A stretch of DNA of 64,000 nucleotides from Caprella mutica (Eukaryota > Arthropoda > Malacostraca > Amphipoda > Caprellidae). Position numbers and translations under genes: made by a program. Positions within the stretch are counted from its first letter, which is position 1; every line of letters begins with the position of its first letter. This document shows, piece after piece, positions 59,201 through 64,000 of the stretch. The notes beneath the pieces are model-generated. The model was not told the origin of the DNA. It did not search any database and saw only the letters and a list, made by a program, of their open reading frames with translations. Location: positions 62,001 through 126,000 of the forward strand of contig CANNZV010001161.1 in NCBI GenBank assembly GCA_947561585.1, written 5' to 3'.

Positions 59201-62200
59201 ATCACCTATTCATTATATGACCAATATAATTTTCATGGTTTTATAGAAGATTAAGTTGGGAATGCCCCCTTATATTATATGGCATATTTTTCTGTCTGGA
59301 TAGATACTCATTATAAATATTTTTTTCAGATTCAAGTCGTAAGCTGAAAGATGTTTTGGCAGAATTCACTGCAGGCGGGGAAAACGCCCCCTGTAACGCC
59401 TCCGAAGTGAGTTTTCCTGGGAAATTACCCAACATGATCTTACATGGTATTCTATGGCATTAGTTCATATTCTATGATTATAGCGGGAGAAATAACCTAT
59501 GGTTTTAGTGGGAAAAATCATCTATGGTTATAGAGGGAAAAATCAACTGTGGTTTTACTGGGAATTCTCTCTGATTTTGGTGGGAAAAATCATCTATGAT
59601 TTTGGAGGAATATCAACTATAGCTATGGTTTTAAAGGGGAAAATAAACTATAGTTTTAGAGGGAAAAATTAATAATCATCTATGTTTATTAAAAAAATAA
59701 ATTTTATTCTACCAAATAATGGCAACAAAAGAAACTCTAGATTTTTATTCAAATTTTCCTTATTTTTATGGGCAGACAACAAATTCATGTATCAAAATAA
59801 CCTGATTATATTTTCCTATAAAGTGTTTTGAGTGTTGTTTTTCAATGGTCATTGGTCTATTATTGCATACCTTTACATATGTTTTGCGCAATTTGCCGAT
59901 TTGCGCAATTTCCTGATTTGCACAATCTCGAGAATGCGCTCCACGTTTTTAAACCACTTTAACACCCTAATGCCGATGGTGCATTAATACCTTCATTTCA
60001 TTTATCATTATATAGGACGCTGATGTTGTATGTGTAACGCCCGGTCATAAACAACAATCACGCTGGTGCAGTACAACAGACTAGCGGATACAATAAACTA
60101 CGTAACGGCCATTTAGGTTGAAAGTTTCAATATGTAATCTTCTTTTATTGCTTGTCATCTTTGTTGTGTTCTTCAAATTAATCTTTTTTGTGTAGTTTGT
60201 TGTATCCCTTAGTTAGTTGTACTGCACTCTTCATGATTGTTTAATGACCTGATAGAGAGGGGGGGGGGGGCAAAGGAGTTTGGCAAGGTGGGGAAGATAT
60301 ATACATATTATACCCAAAGAAAAAGATATAATGGAAAGAGAAGAGATGGTTCTCCACTATTGTCCTCCCATAACTAATTATTTCATGATAATTATTTAGT
60401 AGATTGTTAGATAGTCAACCATGAAGAAAATTGTTAGATTGTCGACCATGAAGAAAATTGTTAGATAGTCAACCATGAAGAAAATTGTTAGATTGTCGAC
60501 CATGAAGAAAATTGTTAGATTGTCGACCACGAAGAAAATTGTTAGATTGTCGACCATGAAGAAATTGTTAGATAGTCAACCATGAAGAAAATTGTTAGAT
60601 TGTCGACCATGAAGAAAATTGTTAGATTAACGACCATGAAGAAAATTGTTAGATTGTCGACCATGAAGAAATTGTTAGATCGTCAACCATGAAGAAAATT
60701 GTTAGATTGTCGACCATGAAGAAAATTGTTAGATTAACGACCATGAAGAAAATTGTTAGATTGTCGACCATGAAGAAATTGTTAGATAGTCAACCACGAA
60801 GAAAATTGTTAGATTGTCGACCATGAAGAAATTGTTAGATAGTCAACCATGAAGAAAATTGTTAGATTGTCGACCATGAAGAAAATTGTTAGATTAACGA
60901 CCATGAAGAAAATTGTTAGACTAGCTATTGACCAAGTAACAAATTGTTAGATTGTCAACCATGAAATCATATTGTTAGATTGTCGACCATATAGTCAATT
61001 ATTTTTTCAGGATGTCGACTACGAAACCTTCAAGAAGTTCCTCAACAGTTTTTTGGAAGTACAGTCGCCTGAAGAACTGTGCAGACACCTCTTCCTTAGC
61101 TTCGTACGCAAACCTGTGGTTCAGACGGTACCTGCCAAGTCTTTGAAGGTGAGTCAAATAAACCTAACAGCGGTTGCGGTTACCATGACTGACCACCTGA
61201 GAGATGTGCTGTAGCTCACAGTCACAGATAGCTATAGATCTAAACACCTAGCTACTAGAATTATGCAATGGAGTACAATTAGCACTCACCCTTCAGGAGA
61301 ACAAGAATGTCAGAGAGAAATGGTGTAGTCATTGCTTAAGGGCCGTACACACACATAGTTATTTAAGTCCTTCCACCAGATGTTTTTCTCGAGATTTTTG
61401 AATCATATAGAAAAATGAAATAATTGTTATTTCTTTTAGTTGGTATCCATGATACCTGCAGGTATCATGGATACCAACTAAAATAAATAACAATTATTTC
61501 GTTTTTCTATATGATTCAAAAATCTCGAGGAAAACATCTGGTGGAAGGACTTGAATAACTATGCGTGTGTACGACCCTTTACGCATGACTGTGCGTGGTT
61601 AGTCCAACTAACCACCTCATATAAAAATGGAGCCTGCACATGTTTAAATTTTTTGTTTATAGTCTATTCACAACCAAAGTAACGTTGTTCAACCATAAAA
61701 ACTCAAGAAAATGCATAAAAGTTATACTATGTTAAATCACTTTTATAACTCAATAACTCAAAGTATTCAACCAAATTTTCTGGAATTTGGTGGGACGATT
61801 GGCCAATGTTCAGGAACCATCTGGTTATATTTTGGGACCGATCGGGTCAAAGGTCTAAGATCAAGGTCAAGGCTATTTATAACTCAATAACTTTAAAATT
61901 ATTCAATCAAATTGTCTGAAATTTGGTGGGACGATTGGGCATTATCCAGAAATTAGTGTATTATAATTTGGGAGTGAACAAGTCGAAGGTTAAGGTCAAG
62001 GTCATTTATAACTCAAGAATTATTGGATAGTCAAGGTCATTTAGGTATGCGCTCTACCGAGTGTCAGTTGTAGTTGTAACTATTTTTCCGTAGTAAAAGA
62101 TTTTTTAATGCCTAGTAAAATTTATTCAGTAGAAAATTGTCTTACTTCCAACTCATTTTTTTCAGTAGTAAAATTTTCCAATGGTAAAAAATTCAGTTGC

Positions 62201-62576
62201 AAAATATTTCTAGAAGCTGATATAATTTTTCCATCAGTAAAAATTAGTTTCTATACCATTTCTAATATAGGGTAAGTTACGAGTTATCGGACAGTTACAC
62301 ATTTCCGATCTTACAAGAAAAAATACCTAATTCAAATTTTAATTTGCTTTCATAATTATATATTTATTATCTTCTATGACAGCATATGTGTAACTGTGCC
62401 CTAATTCATATCTCTCTCCAATTCCCTCCTTCAGGAGATGGCTGTGGTCTCCTCCGCCACCGCCTGTGCTCCCATCACCTCCCACAACACTTCCCTGGGG
62501 TCTATTGCTAACCTCGCCAACATACAAGTCAATGAGGTGGAACCAGCCGCCAGATGTAGTGGCACCCTCCCACCAG
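50189..62576 (+). CDS. Dgk: Type I diacylglycerol kinase, N-terminal part (4 exons, continues past the window)
   Basis: Exons 50189-50252, 59330-59406, 61011-61148 and 62435-62576 splice in phase into about 140 residues. WEKLSPGEFQQLQDLAF, YSSRKLKDVLAEF, YETFKKFLNSFLEVQSPEEL and HLFLSFVRKP follow, block for block, the recoverin-like (RVH) domain at the start of animal DGK alpha/beta/gamma (W--L-PEEF-QLQ, YSSKKIKDVLAEF, HLFLAF). Known type I DGKs phosphorylate diacylglycerol to phosphatidic acid at membranes and are Ca2+-regulated through EF hands that follow this domain; those, C1 and catalytic exons must lie right of the window. Start: ATG 50189 in CCACCATG, giving the family's usual short N-terminus; an in-frame ATG at 50078 is possible. 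Introns are unusually full of satellites. Subtype cannot be told. Confidence 0.85.
50387..50607. mobile_element. Fold-back MITE, family A (worn)
   Basis: Left AGGGTAACCTCCAAATTATT and GGACGGTTCCACATTTT; right ATGATCGAAAATGTGGATTG. In DGK intron 1. Confidence 0.6.
50641..52240. repeat. 21-bp tandem array, about 76 copies
   Basis: Unit CCCTCTTATTACCGAACAAT plus A. Early copies alternate TTATT/TAATT, giving a 42-bp period. A block starting at 50991 recurs at 51369, exactly 18 units (378 bp) later. Open frames on both strands (YRTIPSY, KRVLFGN types) are by-products. Confidence 0.97.
52376..52450 (+). promoter_or_regulatory. Candidate intronic promoter/enhancer: GC box with two CREs and a TATA-like box
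   Basis: GGTTATATAAACC, CTGTGACGTCATTGC, GGGGGCGGGGCTTGG and GCAGTGACGTCAGCAGG occur within 75 bases between two arrays in DGK intron 1. TGACGTCA is the CREB/ATF site and GGGCGGGGC the Sp1/KLF site. An alternative DGK promoter is possible but unproven. Confidence 0.35.
52797..53456. repeat. 19-bp tandem array, about 34 copies
   Basis: Unit GTGCAGTATAGTCTGTGCT with TATAGTC/TACAGTC/TACAATC/TACAGCC variants. Open frames such as TILHSTDCTAQHRLY are artefacts of a period that is not a multiple of three. Confidence 0.97.
53632..53800. repeat. Short worn tandem repeat
   Basis: Two copies of CACTTAATACTCTCACATAT with GTACACTTAGTA, then CACTTAATACATTTAATAC variants. Confidence 0.75.
54178..55190. 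repeat. G-rich 25-28-bp tandem array, about 37 copies
   Basis: Unit GATAAGGGGGCAGGGGGC followed by GTAATTATCA. Shorter subtypes have CAGGGGTATAATAATCA. All G runs are on the plus (transcribed-sense) strand of DGK intron 1. Confidence 0.97.
55362..56396. repeat. 17-bp tandem array, about 60 copies
   Basis: Unit CATTCTTTACTGCTGTA with CACTC and GCTTTA variants, and occasional 23-bp units with an extra CCTTTA. The 343-codon open frame is a by-product. Confidence 0.97.
56456..58840 (+). repeat. 24-bp tandem array with a 794-codon open frame
   Basis: About 97 copies of ACTTTAAAGACTTTAATACT plus ATAG. Because 24 bp is eight codons and the unit lacks a stop in this frame, one frame reads DFKDFNTI (or DFKDFNAI) from Met 56456 to TAA 58840. 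It lies inside DGK intron 1 on the same strand, has no conserved domain and no splice context; I call it a satellite, not a gene. Confidence 0.93.
58961..59134. mobile_element. Fold-back MITE, family A
   Basis: Left GGTAAGTTACGAATTATCGG; right CTGACCAATAACTCGTAAC then TTACTCT; half core GGTATCCATGATACC at about 59042. It ends 195 bases before DGK exon 2. Confidence 0.85.
59330..59406 (+). CDS. Dgk: DGK coding exon 2 (residues 22-47)
   Basis: Acceptor ATATTTTTTTCAG, donor GAA|GTGAGT. Reads YSSRKLKDVLAEFTAGGENA then PCNASE. The minus-strand open frame over it is a shadow. Confidence 0.85.
59465..59680. repeat. Worn tandem repeat of about 30 bp
   Basis: Repeated CTATGGTTTTAGTGGGAAAA-type words with many changes. 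Confidence 0.6.
60394..60990. repeat. 27-bp tandem array, about 22 copies
   Basis: Unit ATTGTTAGATTGTCGACCAT plus GAAGAAA. Variants AGTCAACC and TTAACGACC recur in fixed order, so blocks have been duplicated. It fills the 3' end of DGK intron 2 up to the acceptor at 61010. Confidence 0.95.
61011..61148 (+). CDS. Dgk: DGK coding exon 3 (residues 48-93)
   Basis: 46 codons, phase 0 at both ends; acceptor TTATTTTTTCAG, donor AAG|GTGAGTC. DVDYETFKKFLNSFLEVQSP and LCRHLFLSFVRKP end the RVH domain. A 27-bp array stops only a few bases before its acceptor. Confidence 0.88.
61338..61579. mobile_element. Fold-back element, family B (complete)
   Basis: Ends AAGGGCCGTACACACACATA and its complement; arms of about 100 bases are nearly perfect around the palindromic core at 61441-61480. 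In DGK intron 3. Confidence 0.9.
61735..62070. repeat. Interspersed repeat with internal duplication
   Basis: TTTATAACTCAATAACT, AATTTGGTGGGACGATTGG and AAGGTCAAGGTCA appear twice about 150 bases apart, with a third partial TTTATAACTCAAGAA; it ends near GCGCTCTACCGAGTG. Class uncertain. Confidence 0.6.
62268..62407. mobile_element. Fold-back MITE, family A, next to the DGK exon 4 acceptor
   Basis: Left AGGGTAAGTTACGAGTTATC; right ATATGTGTAACTGTGCCCTA, worn. It ends about 27 bases from the acceptor AG at 62434, so the likely branch-point zone borders or lies in the element. Confidence 0.6.
62435..62576 (+). CDS. Dgk: DGK coding exon 4 with first of many tandem donors
   Basis: Acceptor CCCTCCTTCAG; reads EMAVVSSATACAPITSHNTS then LGSIANLANIQVNEVEPAAR and CSGTLPP. 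It is Ser/Thr/Ala-rich, fitting the variable linker between RVH and EF hands. The first possible donor (CCACCAG|GTAAAC) ends the exon at 62576 in phase 1. The next 26 repeat units stay in frame (to a stop at 63041-63043), so the true exon end could be any of about 20 later GT sites, each adding six residues. Confidence 0.7.
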
Positions 62577-63757
62577 GTAAACACCTTCCACCAGGTAAAC
62601 ACCTCCCACCAGGTAAACCCCTTCCACCAGTTAAACACCTTCCACCAGGTAAACCCCTTCCACCAGTTAAACACCTTCCACCAGGTAAACACCTTCCACC
62701 AGGTAAACACCTTCCACCAGGTAAACACCTTCCACCAGGTAAACACCTTCCACCAGGTAAACACCTTCCACCAGGTAAACACCTTCCACCAGGTAAACAC
62801 CTTCCATCAGGTAAACACCTTCCACCAGTTAAACACCTTCCACCAGGTAAACACCTTCCACCAGGTAAACACCTTCCACCAGGTAAACACCTTCCACCAG
62901 GTAAACACCTTCCACCAGTTAAACACCTTCCACCAGGTAAACACCTTCCACCTGGTAAACACCTTCCACCAGTTAAACACCTTCCACCAGTTAAACACCT
63001 TCCACCAGGTAAACACCTTCCACCAGCTACTTCCACCAGGTAAACACCTTACACCAGGTAAATACCTTCCACCAGCTACTTCCACCAGGTAAACACCTTA
63101 CACCAGGTAAATACCTTCCACCAGGTAAATACCTTCCACCAGGTAAACACCTTCCACCAGGTAAACACCTTCCACCAGGTAAACACCTTCCACCTGGTAA
63201 ACACCTTCCACCAGTTAAACACCTTCCACCAGGTAAACACCTTCAACTAGGTAAACACCTTCCACCAGCTACTTCCACCAGGTAAACACCTTACACCAGG
63301 TAAATACCTTCCACCAGGTAAATACCTTCCACCAGGTAAACACCTTCCACCAGGTAAACACCTTACACCAGGTAAATACCTTCCACCAGGTAAATACCTT
63401 CCACCAGATAAACACCTTCCACCAGGTAAATACCTTCCTCCAGGTAAATACCTTCCACCAGATAAACACCTTCCACCAGGTAAACACCTTCCACCAGATA
63501 AACACCTTCCACCAGGTAAACACCTTCCACCAGGTAAAACACCTTCCACCAGGTAAACACCTTCCACCAAGTAAACACCTTCCACCAGGTAAACACCTTC
63601 CACCAGGTAAACACCTTCCACCAGGTAAAACACCTTCCACCAGGTAAACACCTTCCACCAAGTAAACACCTTCCACCAGGTAAACACCTTCCACCAGGTA
63701 AAACACCTTCCGCCAGGTAAACACCTTCCACCAGGTAAACACCTTCCACCAGGTAAC
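62565..63757 (+). repeat. 18-bp minisatellite of tandem splice donors
   Basis: About 66 units of ACCTTCCACCAGGTAAAC, continuous with DGK exon 4. Each normal unit holds CAG|GTAAAC, the same donor that ends the exon. Variants: CAGTTAAAC, CAGATAAAC and CCAAGTAAAC. TCCACCAGCTACT interruptions at about 63026, 63073 and 63268 mark a duplicated block of about 50-200 bases. The last unit reads CAGGTAACTTT. Confidence 0.96.
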
Positions 63758-64000
63758 TTTAAAACCATTCAATATAAAGTAAATCCTATTTGCTATGTTT
63801 TTTCATTAGTTTTGAATTTTGACTATTTATGTATTTTAATAAGTAGCTATTTTTTGTAAATTTGATTAGTTTGTTTTATTACAATTTCAATAAATTTTTA
63901 TTATTACTGATAGTTTTTAAATTTATTTTTGGTTAATGTTTAAATTTATTGCTAAATTTGAGTAAACAATAAGCTTCATTTTTGGTGAACTCTTGACAGT
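63758..64000. other. DGK intron, right edge of the window
   Basis: AT-rich intron-like sequence with no exon seen. Confidence 0.5.

Noticed and set aside
62339..63772. Minus-strand Trp/Gly-rich frames (TWWKVF, GGRCLPGG types)
   Set aside because: Antisense of the 18-bp donor minisatellite; no start context or domain.

Overview
This is a eukaryotic nuclear window: AT-rich, with GT-AG introns, dense fold-back DNA transposons and many minisatellites. The three protein-coding loci are animal genes. Their insect-like traits (an OTU-Tudor-low-complexity protein like fly Otu, and a type I DGK with an N-terminal RVH domain) suggest an arthropod, probably an insect. The species cannot be fixed from the sequence, and there is nothing bacterial or plasmid-like.

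Layout. 276-971 (+) is the last coding exon of an RNF145/RNF139 (TRC8)-type RING-H2 membrane E3 ligase. It converges on a complete OTUD4/Otu deubiquitinase gene on the minus strand (4452-17491 coding, with a probable 5'UTR exon at 22922-23076). I rebuilt 14 coding exons whose phases all fit, giving a protein of about 1662 residues with an OTU domain, a split Tudor-like region and a very long RGG/Asn/Pro/Tyr-rich tail. From about 23 to 50 kb there is no gene I can support. That stretch holds a Tc1/mariner remnant, a decayed Ty3/Gypsy pol end, another retroelement fragment, a 2.67 kb P-superfamily-like element carrying a decayed LINE, fold-back elements and large tandem arrays. From 50189 (+) begins a type I diacylglycerol kinase gene. 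Four exons (50189-50252, 59330-59406, 61011-61148, 62435-62576) encode the RVH domain and the start of the linker; the rest of the gene lies beyond the window.

Repeats dominate. About 15 kb is tandem repeat, including six unrelated arrays that fill roughly three quarters of DGK intron 1. At least 15 copies or halves of one fold-back MITE family are present, plus a second family that shares its palindromic core.

Most notable: the DGK exon at 62435 runs straight into an 18-bp minisatellite in which each unit repeats the exon's own 5' splice site (CCACCAG|GTAAAC). Because 18 bp is six codons, the first 26 units stay in frame and offer 20 phase-identical donors; the other 6 carry a G-to-T change that destroys the GT. 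This could act as a ladder of alternative donors giving a length-variable LPPGKH linker. Also notable is the OTU domain, which keeps the catalytic Cys (unlike fly Otu) but has Gln where the catalytic His is expected, with a His one residue earlier.
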